Shown piece by piece: positions 36,701 through 49,206 of a stretch of 64,000 bases of DNA (position 1 is its first letter; the number at the start of each line of letters is the position of its first letter). The position numbers and the translations under genes are program-made. Source of the stretch: Phycomyces nitens (taxonomy: Eukaryota > Mucoromycota > Mucoromycetes > Mucorales > Phycomycetaceae); contig JAHRBC010000005.1 in assembly GCA_022702545.1 (NCBI GenBank), forward strand, positions 434,001 through 498,000, written 5' to 3'. The notes below the pieces were generated by a model, which was given only the letters and a program-made list of their open reading frames with translations, had not been told where the DNA came from and searched no databases.

Positions 36701-37130
36701 TTGGGGTGCTAAAGAGGTTCATTCGTTTGTTTACGAGGCATTGATGACACTTGTGATGGTCCATGCTCAGGTTAGCAGTGTCACTCGCCAACTTATCCAC
36801 CGTGCCCTTTCTCTCCTACTGGAAAACATGGCAAATGATTGTCTGGAGAGTTTCCGGCAGGTAGAGAGGTTTGGAATGGGCGGCATGCTTCAGGCCACTC
36901 TAGAAATTGAATTTATGCACCAGACGTTGTCTCAATACTTGACCCCAACTGCATCCGAGACGCTTCATCTGATCTACCAGACATTGGAGTATGCCTACAA
37001 TCCCCAGCAACAGCACTCTGGTAATCTGCAGTCAGAGTTGAACCATGTAAAGGAGTTGCTGGTGTTTAGCCGAAAGAGTACGGTTGTACAGTTTCTTTGC
37101 TTTAAACAGAATAACAAGGAACGTAAATAA
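33719..37130 (+). CDS. sec5: Exocyst complex subunit Sec5
   Basis: Predicted 948-residue Sec5/EXOC2, a subunit of the exocyst that tethers secretory vesicles at sites of polarised growth. Exons: 33719-33978, 34039-34079, 34130-34408, 34479-34624, 34694-34953, 35000-35847, 35899-36059, 36103-36279, 36355-36471, 36514-36655, 36715-37130. The Sec5 domain begins near residue 105 (FQPRQFLLQVHKNTSY, VHTNFDRFVSAKNTID). RRQRVDKVRSTLTILQRYKF and KGKYLYQSL-type sequences follow, then helical bundles with DAKTFYMLEDWVLDPE. There is a Gly/Arg-rich insert near 35467-35500. Introns 1 and 4 are GC-AG (donors at 33979 and 34625). Intron 6 (35848-35898) is 51 nt, in frame and stop-free, so retention would add 17 residues. 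Confidence 0.93.
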
Positions 37131-37610
37131 TCATAAACATAATCATAATAATAAAAATAATAATAAAAATAAAAATATGATGTTGTCCGTTGTTCGGGCA
37201 AAAGATTACAATAATGATGACGTTCATATAATTTAAGCTCCGCCAAACACAACAACATCAGGTGAGTTGGAGCTCATGCCACCATTTTATAATGCGACTA
37301 TTATTATTTTTTATTATTTTTTTGTTTTTGGGATTTCACAAGTGGCGCACAATAGTGTTCTTGTGCGATTAAGATTAATGGCATTTTGTACCGCACAGAC
37401 ATCAAACAAGTGTTACATGAATATACATTTATTTTATATACTTATAAAATATTCGTTTGATGAAGAGATAGATAGAGCTTAAAAGCATAATTATATATAT
37501 ATATGTATGTATATAGAAATGACTGTGCAATAGGGGATAAATGAGAGTAGGCGTATGTACAATAATAAGAATAAGAATAAGAATAAGGGGTGGGTGGAGA
37601 GAGGTGGAAA
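37131..37610. other. Convergent intergenic spacer
   Basis: Spacer between the 3' ends of SEC5 and the kinase gene. It carries AT-rich repeats such as aataataaaaataa near 37145-37175 and gaataa repeats near 37565-37590. No gene or RNA is recognised. Both transcripts probably end here. Confidence 0.6.
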
Positions 37611-38853
37611 TTATTTGCGCAGGGTGGCAACCGGCCGAGTGTGGGCAGTGTGGTTGTGGGGATTGAGGTCGTCGCAGACATTGATGGATTTGACCCAAGG
37701 ATCTAATAGGATTTCGGCTGCAGTGATGCGAGTGTCAGGGTTGGGGTCCAGCATACGGTAGAGAAGTGTCCGGGCACCTGGGATCAAGCGTTGGAAGAGT
37801 TGGAATTGCTGGGTGGCATAGGTACGGGAATAGACTGCATAGGCCGAGTCTGATTTCTTTGCCTTGTGCCAGGCCATACCTCCAAGCCAGATGCAATACA
37901 ACACAATGCCTGCCGACCATACATCTGCTGCTGCTCCCCAATAGTCCTCTTTGGAAAATGCCTCTGGGGCAATGTAGGGTTCTGATCCAATCACTCCACG
38001 GCACTTGTGTCCCTGCTTCTCCCACGCGAATCGATAGACATCCGAGACACCAAAGTCAGTGATCTTTATCTTGCCGTCCATGGTAAGCAGCAAATTTTCG
38101 GGTTTGATGTCACGGTGGGCCACACCGTTCTGATGGAGATAGGCTAGACCTTGGACAAGCTGCTTGAAACAGCAGCCCTTTTCGGCCTCTGTCATGCGAT
38201 CGGCCATGATACTGGAAAATAAATCACCTCCAGGACACTAAAAGATAATGAATGAGTAAAGGATTCCAATATTAAATATAAAATATATATATGCAACATA
38301 CATATTCCATCACAGTGCAATATCTCTTGCGTTCGTCCAAGACAAGATCGATGGTCCGGACAATGTTTGGGTGCGAGAATGTTGAGCTGATACAGAATTC
38401 GCCGGTCAATTTCTTCATGTATTCCTTTTCAGTTTCTGTCTTTTTGCGGTTTCTAAACTGCTTTATCGCATAGAGCTTTTCGCTGTGCCCATCAGAATCG
38501 AGTTTGCGGACCACCATGACGACAGCAGTGGTACCCTCGCCTAGACGACGATAGCATTCGCCATAATCCTTGAGGTTGGCGGTTATTGGACGACTTGATT
38601 TGATGGATGTAGGAGGGGATGGCGGATTTGATTTTGGCCGACGAGAGAACCAGCTCTTGAGGCTGCGTGACGATGGGTTATATTTCTCGAGAGTAGGACA
38701 TGGACTGAGACGGGTATCCATACTCGAGGCAGTTGAATTTGATGAATTTGAAGGAGAACCGCGGGTAAGACAGGGATATTGAACAGATGACATTTGGGAG
38801 ATTGTCGATTGTTCTGGGATCCAGGTGTCAGAAGAAGAGTGATAGGAAGTCAT
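37611..38853 (-). CDS. Ser/Thr protein kinase, HAL5/HRK1/SAT4-like
   Basis: Predicted 392-residue protein kinase of the fungal NPR1/HAL5 group, which regulates nutrient and ion transporters at the plasma membrane. Exons (minus): 38853-38302 and 38237-37611. Residues 1-95 are Ser/Pro-rich and probably regulatory. The kinase domain follows: Gly loop LGEGTTAVV near 105, ATP lysine in YAIKQF, catalytic loop HRDIKPEN at ~225, DFG at ~245 and GSEPYIAPE in the activation segment. ADVWSAGIVLYCIWLGGMAW is typical of the HAL5/HRK1 branch. All key residues are intact. The exact paralogue cannot be assigned. It is convergent with SEC5 and tandem with the uL6 gene upstream. Confidence 0.93.
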
Positions 38854-39519
38854 GGCTATAGATCTCTATACAATGTATGGCTGTATGTGTGTTTGTGTGT
38901 GTGTATATGTATGTATGTATATAGATATCTGAATATATAAAAATATATATATATATAAAAATATATAAAAAATATATAAATATATATATATAAATATATA
39001 TAATATTTATATGGTGATTTTAATTTAGATGGTGATTGTCAAGAAGAAGAAGAGAGAGAGAGAGAAAGAGAAGAGATGCTTTTAAATATATATATGTGTG
39101 TGTGGGTGTGGGTGTGTTGTTTAAACTTGTCTTTTAATTATTTCCATATATTTTTTTTATTTATTTACACAAATTGATATAAAAATTAACATTGAAATGA
39201 CGGCTGGTTTGCAAATCTAAATATTGGTATATATTTATAAAAATAACCCAAAAAAAGATTTTTTATATCTTTATTCCGAAAATCCCTCAGGCTAGAAGTG
39301 GCTTGTCATCCTTTGATTCAACCCCCACCCCAATGGCACAAACAACGCTGATTCAAACAGAGAAACAAAGAAACGCCTCATTTAGTGTCACATTTAATAT
39401 TCGCTCATTGTTTAAGTGCCTCATCACTATCAAGCATCATTTTTGATAACCAATTATCATTGCACATGATAACCGTTTATATTTATTATTATTATTATTA
39501 TTATTGTTTTATTTTTTGA
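38854..39519. other. Low-complexity spacer
   Basis: Between the kinase start and the uL6 stop on the same strand. It contains ta-dinucleotide runs (38935-39010), a ga-rich run (39050-39075) and gt repeats near 39095-39120. No gene was seen. The promoter of the kinase gene is expected here. Confidence 0.6.
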
Positions 39520-40163
39520 TTATGCTTCCTCGAGGACATTGCGCTCAGAAACGTAGATACCATCCAAGAACTTACGGATATCCTTGTTCTTGACGAGGCA
39601 AGACTGCTGGATATCGGCAGCAGACTGAGAAACAGCCTCAAGATCGTTACCAGTCAAAGTCAACTCATCCTTTTGGTTCTTGGAAGCCTCAATGTGTACA
39701 CCCTCGCGCATCTGGACGCGGAAGACAACCTTTTGTCCAAGGAAGTTGCGAATCTCGACATCCTTACCGCCATTGTTGATGATGCAGTTGATGGGGAAAT
39801 GTGCGTATACATAACGCATCTTGTACTCGAAACCCTTGGTGACACCAGTGATCATGTTGTTGATCAATGAGCGGACAGTGCGGATGCAGGCAACGTGCTT
39901 ACGGAGACCGTGGTGGACGACAAACTTGAGCTTGTCCTTGCCCTCGAACTTAATCTCGATGTTCAAGTGACGGAGGTTCTTGTTCAAGACACCACGGGGA
40001 CCCTTGACGGTGACATCGCGGGCCTTGACGGCAACCTCGACACCGGCGGGGATCATGAGTTCGTCATCCTTGTAGATATCCTAAAAAGGGGGGCATAAGT
40101 ATTTATATACATATACATATATATATATATTTATGACAATGTCAAGGGATTGCTTACCTTCAT
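39520..40163 (-). CDS. rpl9: 60S ribosomal protein uL6 (L9)
   Basis: Predicted 188-residue cytoplasmic large-subunit ribosomal protein uL6 (eukaryotic L9). Exons (minus): 40163-40158 and 40080-39520. The first coding exon is only six bases (Met-Lys), followed by a 77-nt intron. This restores the expected start [17 protein letters not shown]. Family landmarks are [46 protein letters not shown] and [15 protein letters not shown]. Length matches yeast L9 (191). Codon use is strongly biased to C- and G-ending codons, as expected for a highly expressed gene. Confidence 0.96.
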
Positions 40164-40358
40164 GGTAAATAGACTCCCTATAATTATTGACCATACAGTA
40201 TAAATATAATACAATATAAATAAATAATATATATATATATATATAATTAATTAATTATTATTATTATTATCATAATATATTGACAATTAAAAACAAATGG
40301 ATTTATTCATAGTGTATTTGTGCCATCTATTCACAGCCTTGGCATTTTTGAATACCCT

Positions 40359-40393
40359 TCATCCATCCATCCATCAATCCATCCATCCATCAT
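40359..40393. repeat. CATC tetranucleotide microsatellite
   Basis: Tandem atcc/catc units with one interruption (atcaatcc), about 200 nt upstream of the uL6 start codon on the opposite side of its transcript. Confidence 0.85.
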
Positions 40394-43300
40394 TCTATAT
40401 ATCCCATTCTTACCGAAAGCACAAGTGTTTGAGGGGAAAGAGAAAGGCTGACACAATGGCTTGTCTAGGTCCTCATCTTCCCCCCCGCCCGCTCGCCTTC
40501 CAACAGCAGCAGCAGCCCACCCAACGGCCCACCAACTTTGGCTGGGTTTCAATCTACATATCAAGCCGTCCAGAAAAGCACAGGCAGTGCAGAATAAACC
40601 ATCAAAAACATTGTGTTTTGACATCCATGCCAACATGCTTAATGGAGCTCTCAAAGCTTATATAGAAACCCACGTGTGGTAGATTGGAAATAATGAGCTG
40701 ATATTATTCCACGTTTCTACTGGTGTGATTTATTCCCCCCACAAACGTGCGTTTACATGAGAATCCCCTAATAGAATTCCATTTTCTGTACTTTTTTGTT
40801 TTTGAAATACAAGATAGCGAATTTATGAATAATGGACTCAATTCATATCAAATAGCTCATTGTGATTTTTGTGGGTTCAATTGGGGGGAGATGGGGCCCT
40901 GCAGTTGATTCCTAAATCCCACAGCCATTGTAGCAACTCTTTTAAACATAATATAGATGTAGACATTTTAGCGACTCAATACTCGCTTGATGCCGGCCCA
41001 GACTAGAAGCTTTTTTTTTTAATAATAATAATCTTAAGTTATCGATTGTGATCCTTGATGTTCTCGTAAATTCTCATTGAATGATCATACCACTGCCATC
41101 CTATTACAAATCCAATACATGCTTCGTGGGGTGTCTTTTTTTATTATTACTATTGATTCTTCTTGGTTCTACTGGTACTATCATGCGGCGTTTCTTTCGG
41201 CTTCAATCATTCCACTGAACAGCACTTGCGCTGTACCCAGAGGCCAAACATATAGAGAGGCTTTGGACACCAGTGTCCTCATTAAGCCCTTTTTTAATTC
41301 GGCTGGTGTACCCTTTGAAGCACAATCATATGTCGCCCACCGCGTACCCTCTCCATGCACCTGTGGTTCGATTGACAGACCCTGATGTTGATTTACACTC
41401 TGAATCCTGACAATCACATATCCACATATTCCCAGTCCAGCTCGGTTAGAATATTGCCCCCTTTCACTCTTGGTATTCTGTTCGTATCTTCTATGCCGAT
41501 AATTAATATAGATTAAAATAAACACGGTCAGCGTTAAACCCTCTTGTAGATATATTTTAGGCAAAAGAGTCGGTACTTGACCTTGGGACTCCAAGTGTCT
41601 CTAGACCTTTTTGTCAAGGAGTCTTTATCGACAACCTATCAGCAATTTTTTTTGGATTAGAGCGCGGTCTCTCAAGTCTCAAGGCTGGTTTCCGATGGAT
41701 AGGATAAAGTCACCCCAACACACTTTAGATTCTCGCTTGAGGGCATTTAGCTTTGGATTGTTGCGTGCTTGTTTTCTAGTCAATAGCATATGTGTATTTT
41801 TTTAAAATAAAGCATTTGTTGTAAAATGAACCCTTGCCGCCCAGTCTTGATAGACTATGCTTCCAAAAGACTCGCTGAGCAAGAATATAAATATCAACGT
41901 GTGTGTGTGTATCCAGCCACTATTCTGTCTTTGCAAATCCAACTAAATTCTTTTTTTTTTCCAAGGTTAAAATTGGTTCCAACCATTACAGTCACAAAAA
42001 CTTGTAAAGTCTTGTATATATAGATTTCATGGTGGAGTTGGTAGATAATTAGCATGGCAGAGCAAAGGTCTGGACCAAAGCTCATCTAGTCGTTTAGATG
42101 TAAGCCTTTTGATAGTTAAACCAAATAGGTAGGAACCTTGTGCTGTATACTGTTTTCTTTTTTCCAGGTCTGAGTTGATCCCCAAGATAGATCAAACTCT
42201 GATTAAGCCACTGTTGAAGCTGTCCAGTGGATTCAACCAATACCCGCAATTAACATGCACCATGCGCCTAATTCTAGTTTTGCAAACACTCGTATTATTT
42301 ATCTAGTCCTTTTATCACTGCACAATACGGCAATTCTAAACAATAAACAATAATAAAACGCCCTGGCAATTTTAACCTGGCAATTAGACATCTTTATCAT
42401 TATCCGTTGTATTTGCAAGAAACCAAATATACCCTTTATATATATATATATATATCGCCATCTTGACCAAATTAATCGCTGTGTCCCTCTATTGGTATAT
42501 CTTTCTGGCTTAGTCAAGGATTTGCAAAGTGATGCTGGGATTTCAGGAGCTGGTACTACTCGTGTTTTGCAAACATAAAGATCTTCACTGAGCTTGATTG
42601 TTGACCCGGGGTATGCGTAAAGTTTACAAAAAGCAACCCTCACAAATCCCACTTGACATGGAATATTGCCATAAATTCCAATCCACAGGCAAGTCAGTTT
42701 GTGATTTATCTAATCTGTATATAAATACTGTTGGACCTTTATCACAAAATCAACCCTGGTTTTTGATGCCAAGAAACAAGTTGCTAAAAATAATGGGAGG
42801 GGGTATGGTATGGTATATTTGTATGCAAGTATCAAAATGTTGAATATCAAAAGTATTGAAAAATCCAATTCATTAATCAGTTGGTAGTTGGATCTCCAGG
42901 ATTATCCAACTTGGGAGTAATAATAATATGCATTTGATAAAAATAAGAATTACAAAAGGTTTCGTATAGGGTAAAAGAATTGTTCAATTTCTTTTGTCAA
43001 GACAGCAATGTAAAGGTTATCTAAACTCTTTTATTACAATTGTCTTGCTTATATTACCATTATCTTTGTCAGATTGGATTCGCAGTAGAATTTTGAAGAG
43101 GTAAAGTGTGTGCCCTGAGTGCTCAATAATTCCCTAGAGTGGTGCTTATTGGGCCAGGGAAACTTGGCTACAAACTCAAGAAGCAATGCCAACAATATCG
43201 GGACGTTTGGGACCATCATAACAGATGTTTTTTTTATGCTTTCTTCAAAAAGTATATCCCAATTCCAAAGTCATTTTCAACCTGCAGAGACTTTGATGTG

Positions 43301-45451
43301 TGATGTGTGATGTGTTTATATACCCATGTATCGCAGACCAAGAATAAATAAAATCAATAGAAAACCGGAAAAGATTAACAAAGGTAGATAGAACTCTACT
43401 GCAATATGGTGAAATAATGCAAGAAAGTGATAAAGACATGGAGTAGATGTGGTAAAATAAAAGTTGCGATCCCAATCCCTGGGTCAGCCTACTGCCTTCT
43501 CTTGCCTCTGACCATGTCCCAAGCCAGATCAGGGTGGCTCTTGGCCGAAAGTGAGCCTGACCACGGCCCAGAGAATCCAAGACAATCTGGAAAAAATAAA
43601 CTCATTGGCATACTGTTTTTTTTTTGACTAAAAAAAAATACACCTTGGCTTCCAGGCTTTTGGTCCTGAATCCAATTGCATATATCTTGTTTAATATTAT
43701 CATCAGGAAGCAAGAAAGGACACTTGACATGCTTTCCTTGTTGGTGTAATCCGATTGATCGGAAATCCATGTATTCTCCTTTGCATATATTTTGATCATG
43801 GCAGGACAGTAGATATTTACATTGAACCTATTGGTGCTTAGAACCTTCTAGCACATTTTGTAGCATGATATTCTATATCCAAGATAACTTTCAACAGATT
43901 TGGGCTTACAAAACTCAAAATCATCTATTGGTTGAATGTAAAAAAAAGTAACAGCACAAGTAAATGGCTTCAACTTATTTACAGGATTAAAAGTGAGCTT
44001 GATAATGTCTAGGTTATCCAACAAAAACACTCGAGTAATCACTTTCAAGACATTCCAGTTGCCTCATTAGTCTAACTCTGCTGTAACTTGATTACAAAGC
44101 CTTTGTCTGTAAAATGATAGTTCTCTTTAGAGTCCATGGCATTTTTCTCGGCATCTTTTTATCGGACCAGGCATTCCTGAACGAGCTTGGTTGAAAGATT
44201 GAACTTGAGTGATAAAGCTATGGTTGGCCTACAGATTGGTACAAATAAAGTCACGTATGTGACTGTGACTTAATGGATATGTATCGATTGTGATACAAAA
44301 CGTCTCTCTTTTGACCTCTTTGGCTTGGGGGCGCTTGGGTGATGTGGAGAGCGTTTAAGTTTTTATGGGTTAGGTAGTGTTTAGGTGAGAATTCTTGAAT
44401 GCACTGTTCAATTGATAGGAAATGTTTAGTGGGAAGAAGACTGAGTTTATTCAAATGTGTGATTTAGTGATTATATAGGGGTAACCAAATATGGCAATGA
44501 CTTATGACTTTGACATTGATCTCCGTCACAGATATACATTTTACATCTCCGACAATTAGTCTCATTTGGGCTGTTTCAATTTCTCGGAAATTTGAACCAG
44601 TGCATATTATTTCTCTTTTAACATCATGTTTTTTAAAAAGGGAAACCTCAAAGTTATTAAACTAAAGAATGATAATACAATTTATTTATTGATGCTCTAT
44701 ATATTCAGCTTGTGTTCAGAGCCATTGTGTCTTTATTTCTGCAAATGACTTTGGTATTTGAATATATATATATGCAAAAACGTTGATAATTAAGACTATG
44801 AATACACCTACACCCTTTTCATCTTTCACTGATTTGATGTTTATTAAAACGTCTGTGCTTTCTTGGAGCCGATTTACTTTTATTCACAAATAAAAAAAAA
44901 CAAATGAATGTAATATTTAGTACATGGCAAGTATAATATCTGGGTGGCATATTTACAAGAAATAAAGAATCTCGACAGTAGCACGTTTTTCTTCTTCATA
45001 TATACTGGGAAACTAATAATGCATAACGTAGTACTTTCTAATAATTTAATATTTGAATCCATACTCTCTTTGTGCCTGACTAAGGCTCTCGAGTAGTTTT
45101 TACTAAACAAAGCAGAAAATAACAATAGACTGAAATACTGCCATGCCAAGATATTATTATTATTATTATTTGTTGTTTAGATTGCTGATGCCTATATGAT
45201 ATATTGACAGGAAATACAGGTTTTGGGTGGTAGATACACCAACATCTCGAATATTTAGCCTTGTCTTTTGGAATGGCTTGTTATCTCTAGTATGGCAGCA
45301 AGTATAACCTGGGTGTTTACAAACAAAGACTCCCTTGTTTGTCTCTATAGAAACTAGGCATTCTGGAACCTAGACCAGACACAAATTGTAATATGAAAAA
45401 GAAAAGAAAAAAGTTACAAGGTATCACAGCGTCCTATATTAAGATATATTT

Positions 45452-46132
45452 ATGGCCAAGAAACATAGCACTGGTACTTTTTGGCAACACTGTACCTCGA
45501 TTTTGTCATCCTTGAGGTGCCACAAGTACCAAATGGGTCAATTGGTCACCCTTGAGCATATCTTATCTTGTCGTTGGGACCCATTTATGTCTCTCTGTAC
45601 CATAATACTTCTTTTCTATCGTTGTCATGGAATTCGAGCGCTCACCAGCTTACATCAGATCTCTATTTTCCATGCCTTGAGTCATAGAGCCCGTTTCTAT
45701 CCCTGTTTCCGCTCTGTTCCGCCAAACGATATAGTCTTGGCTTGGATCCTTTTCTTTGCTTCTGATCCTTACAATGTCACTTGGCAGTTTTTTTTCCTAG
45801 TTGCTCTCTACCAAGAAAGTGATCTTGTACATATATCTTAATATATATATATATATATATATATATGTATACATATATATACTTGGGGCTACCGTATCCA
45901 AGACCACTAGTGTGTGCTTGGTTTCTAATATCTTTTGTAGATCTAGATACTTTAATGATCTGCTCAACAGTATTAGTCTGCTCAAACAGGCCCATGATAT
46001 CCATAATGTCATAAAAGCTCAATGGTGGATCCCAACACCTCTAGATATTTACTATATTTACACGATGCCTCCCGCTCCTTTGTTTTCCCGCCTTACTTGG
46101 ATCCTACCATGCCCGCTCGTGTTTGAACTATA
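45452..46132 (+). pseudogene. Possible non-LTR retroelement C-terminal remnant
   Basis: A broken coding-like stretch split by an AT run at 45841-45866. The first part reads SLRCHKYQMGQLVTLEHILSCRWD, close to the zinc-knuckle pattern (cysteines, then TLEHIL-C) found after the reverse transcriptase domain of fungal non-LTR elements. It is followed by SIFHALSHRARFYPCF and a second block containing NVIKAQWWIPTP. No reverse transcriptase or RNase H motifs are present, so this is at most a fragment, and assignment is tentative. Confidence 0.3.
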
Positions 46133-46859
46133 GTCGCAGTTTTCAAACCATGGAGATCAGTACATTCTTATTTCCAAGGCTGACAAAGATCTTTGCCATC
46201 AATTGGGCTGGCTAACGAGAACTTGAGCTTCTTGAATGGGCTCATTGATAATAAATACATGCTTGATTTAATTATTTTTATTTTATTTTTTATTTTTTAT
46301 TTTTTTTTGAAAAGAGATGATCTATATCTTTTGGATTCTATTGGTCGATTTGATCATACACCATAATACATGATGTATTATTGTAGAATTCGAATTCGAA
46401 TTCGAAATTGATAATTTGACCATATTTAAATCTGTTAATAATATATTTTTGAATCAAAATCCCTACAAAAATCCTCTGCCTTTCTGGGGTTGCAATTATG
46501 TGTCTGTGTGGGTTTTCACTACCAATCAAATTGGCCATGTCCAAGACTTTGCCGGTGAGTTCATATTACATCTATAGGTATATATTATATATATGCTGTA
46601 TTGATTGGAATACATGGAGATTAAAGTAAAAATAAAAAATAAAATAAAGTGTACCATAAACTAGGACAGAAAATCGGCCAGAATGGGAGATACGGAATGA
46701 GTCACACCAATCAGACGCAGCCTCTGGGCCTCCAATACCCGCTGCATTGATCAAGATAAGATGACCGCTGGCTCTCATTGGCCAAAACTCGCTATGAATA
46801 CACTTTGCTCATGGAATAGGCTGTCCAACCATCCAAACGTCACAAAAAAGCAGCCGGCC

Positions 46860-46867
46860 TATATAAA
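46860..46867 (+). promoter_or_regulatory. TATA box of the ketol-acid reductoisomerase gene
   Basis: A consensus tatataaa lies 54 nt upstream of the start codon, in a locally GC-richer context (gcagccggcc before, cgcagccc after). Position and context fit a TATA-type core promoter of a highly expressed gene with a short leader. Confidence 0.65.
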
Positions 46868-46920
46868 CGCAGCCCAACACAGCCCTTCTTTACAGATAAT
46901 CCACACCATCTTTATTCACA

Positions 46921-48280
46921 ATGGCTTCTCGTGTCTTTAGCACCGCAATCCGCACCGCCGCCCGCGCCGTCGCTCGCCCCGCAATCCGCCCTGTTTCTGT
47001 CTTGGCTGCCAACGTCAAGGCCACTGCCTTCAAGTCTGTTGTGGTATGTACACCACAGACGCGTCAAACCAACCTCTAACATTCTCATTAGGCTCCCCAG
47101 GCCCGCGGTTTCAAGACCCTCAACTTTGGTGGTTCTGAGGAGACCGTCTATGAGCGCTCCGATGTTCCCAAGGAGAAGTTGCTCGACACCTTCAAGAACG
47201 ACACCATTGCCGTTCTCGGTTACGGTCCCCAGGGTCGTGGTCAGGCTCTTAACTTGCGCGACAACGGTGTCAATGTCATCATTGGCCAGCGTGAGGGTAA
47301 GACCTACAACCAGGCTATTGAGGAAGGATGGGTTCCCGGAAAGAACCTCTTCCCTGTTCTCGATGCTGTTGAGAAGGGTACCGTCGTCATGAACTTGTTG
47401 TCCGATGCTTTCCAGAAGGAGTTCTGGCCCAAGATGTTGCCTCTCTTGACTCCCGGAAAGACCCTCTACTTCTCTCACGGTTTCTCCGTCGTCTACAAGG
47501 ACCAAACCGAAATTGTTCCCCCCAAGGACATTGATGTCGTCCTCGTTGCCCCCAAGGGTTCCGGTTTCACCGTCCGTCGTCTCTTCCAGGAGGGCCGTGG
47601 TATCAACTCTTCCTTTGCTGTCCACCAGGATGCCAGCGGTCATGCCAAGGAGCGCACCATTGCTCTCGGTATTGGAATTGGTTCTGGTTACATGTACGAG
47701 ACCACCTTTGAGAAGGAGGTCTACTCTGACTTGTTCGGTGAGCGTGGTGTCCTCATGGGTGCCATCCAGGGTCTCTTCCAGGCCCAGTATGAGGTTCTTA
47801 GAGCCAACGGTAAGCACACACACACACATTCTTTTTGGGTTTTTGGATTCGGGATTGGATTTTTGGAATTAGAGTGTTTTGGAGATCGATACTTTTGCAA
47901 GGGATTGAATAACTGATATCTTCTTAGGCCACTCTCCCTCTGAGGCCTTCAACGAGACCGTTGAGGAGGCTACCCAGTCTCTCTACCCCTTGATCGGTGA
48001 GCGCGGTATGGACTGGATGTACTCCAACTGCTCTACTACTGCCCAGCGTGGTGCCCTTGACTGGTGGAAGCCTTTCCATGATGCCTCCAAGCCCGTCTTT
48101 GAGCAGCTCTACGAGAGCGTCAAGAACGGTTCCGAGACTGCTCGTTCCCTCGACCTCAACTCCAAGCCCGATTACCGTGAGAAGCTCGAGGCTGAGCTCA
48201 AGGAGATTGCTGACAGCGAGATCTGGGTTACCGGCAAGACCGTTAGACAGTTGAGACCCGAGAACGTTGGCAAGAACTAA
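46921..48280 (+). CDS. ilv5: Mitochondrial ketol-acid reductoisomerase
   Basis: Predicted 397-residue acetohydroxyacid isomeroreductase, the second common step of valine, leucine and isoleucine synthesis; it uses NADPH and magnesium in mitochondria. Exons: 46921-47043, 47092-47809, 47928-48280. The first ~45 residues form an Arg/Ala-rich mitochondrial presequence (MASRVFSTAIRTAARAVARP) ending near QARGFKTLNFGG. The NADPH-binding motif is VLGYGPQGRGQALNLRDNG. Metal and substrate regions include DVVLVAPKGSG, DLFGERGVLMGA, YPLIGERGMDWMY and CSTTAQRGALDW. It is a class I (short) enzyme, and length matches yeast Ilv5 (395). Strong C-ending codon bias and a good TATA box point to high expression. 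An aataaa-like element near 48482 may direct polyadenylation. Confidence 0.97.
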
Positions 48281-49206
48281 AGTGCAAGACCTCCCCCCCA
48301 AAAAAAAGACCATAATGCTTTTCCAAAAACTCAATTTTCATCACACATCTAAACAGACAAAGATTTGAATGTGTCCACATCTCTTCATTCTTTTATATAT
48401 ATATATATATATAGATATACATATATATGTGTGTGTGTGTGTATATATTTATTCCAATCCAACGAATATCATGACAAAATTCAATAAAAATATTGCAATA
48501 TTATCTGTATAGAATCCAAATTATACTCTTTTTATTTTTTATTTTGGCTGGATCTAAACCGCCAAGAAGGTTAAATGAATTTGACCTTGAATTCAAGATG
48601 CTGATTGACCAATAGATAAGTAATATTGTAAGATGAGGCTTTTCGTCATTTACAAGTTAATAGCAATAATAGCAATAATAGCAATTGCAATAATAATACT
48701 GTTTTACTATGTTTGATGGTGAGAATACAAATGGTTTGAAATCTATAAGCGTATAAACATATCACATGCAGTAAAAGATCACAATAACATATTGAGATCT
48801 AAATTGGCACCACAACAAGCCTCACAAGTAAAATATATACAGAGCTTTACCCCCTCCGATCTCCAAAGCCCTTTGGCCCGCCAGCAAATTTATTCTTGGG
48901 GTTCCTATTGGCCAAAGATTGTCTGGCTGGTTATATTTACAAGCAGGCAGATTAAAGCAATCGAAACAAAAATATCAAAATCATTGTCAACATGTGCTGT
49001 CAAATCATAAAGGTTATAATATAATTTATTCTTGAAGAAAATAAAATAAAATAAAAATCAATATTGTGAAAAATAAGCCTATGCTCCCTATTCAATTCCA
49101 CTAGAGTCTAGGCGTCTAATCAGGGGTGTTATGCCCAATGATAACATGAATGCAAAGGTATTCTCAGAGTTCTACAAGAGTTCTAATGCTGCATATCTCA
49201 AGCTAT
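48281..49206. other. Intergenic spacer after ilv5
   Basis: Contains the ilv5 3' region, a ta/gt dinucleotide microsatellite at about 48393-48446 and agcaat repeats near 48660-48690. A 72-codon frame at 48792-49010 (+) has no recognisable motif. No gene was supported. Confidence 0.5.

Larger units (their letters stand above)
40164..46859. other. Gene desert with possible retroelement debris
   Basis: A 6.7-kb stretch with no intact gene. It holds a catc tetranucleotide repeat at 40359-40393, several AT dinucleotide tracts (42436-42456, 45841-45866) and short unrelated frames on both strands (up to ~137 codons, minus strand 41181-41594). None of these frames matches a family I know, and none is spliced into a longer model. 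A possible non-LTR retroelement remnant at about 45450-46135 is listed separately. Confidence 0.5.

Noticed and set aside
42030..42090. Possible tRNA-like segment
   Set aside because: No acceptor stem, anticodon loop or T-loop consensus could be folded; other ggttc-like sequences in the window also failed this check.
43489..43770. Minus-strand frame containing CPFLLPDDNIKQDICNWIQDQ that looks somewhat like a transposase DNA-binding region
   Set aside because: The resemblance covers only about 25 residues, is interrupted by a poly-A/T-derived segment, and no further transposase motif follows.
46912..47829. 305-codon open frame on the minus strand opposite ilv5
   Set aside because: It is the antisense shadow of the strongly codon-biased ilv5 coding exon; its repetitive Leu/Gly/Thr/Asp composition reflects complementary codons, not a protein family.
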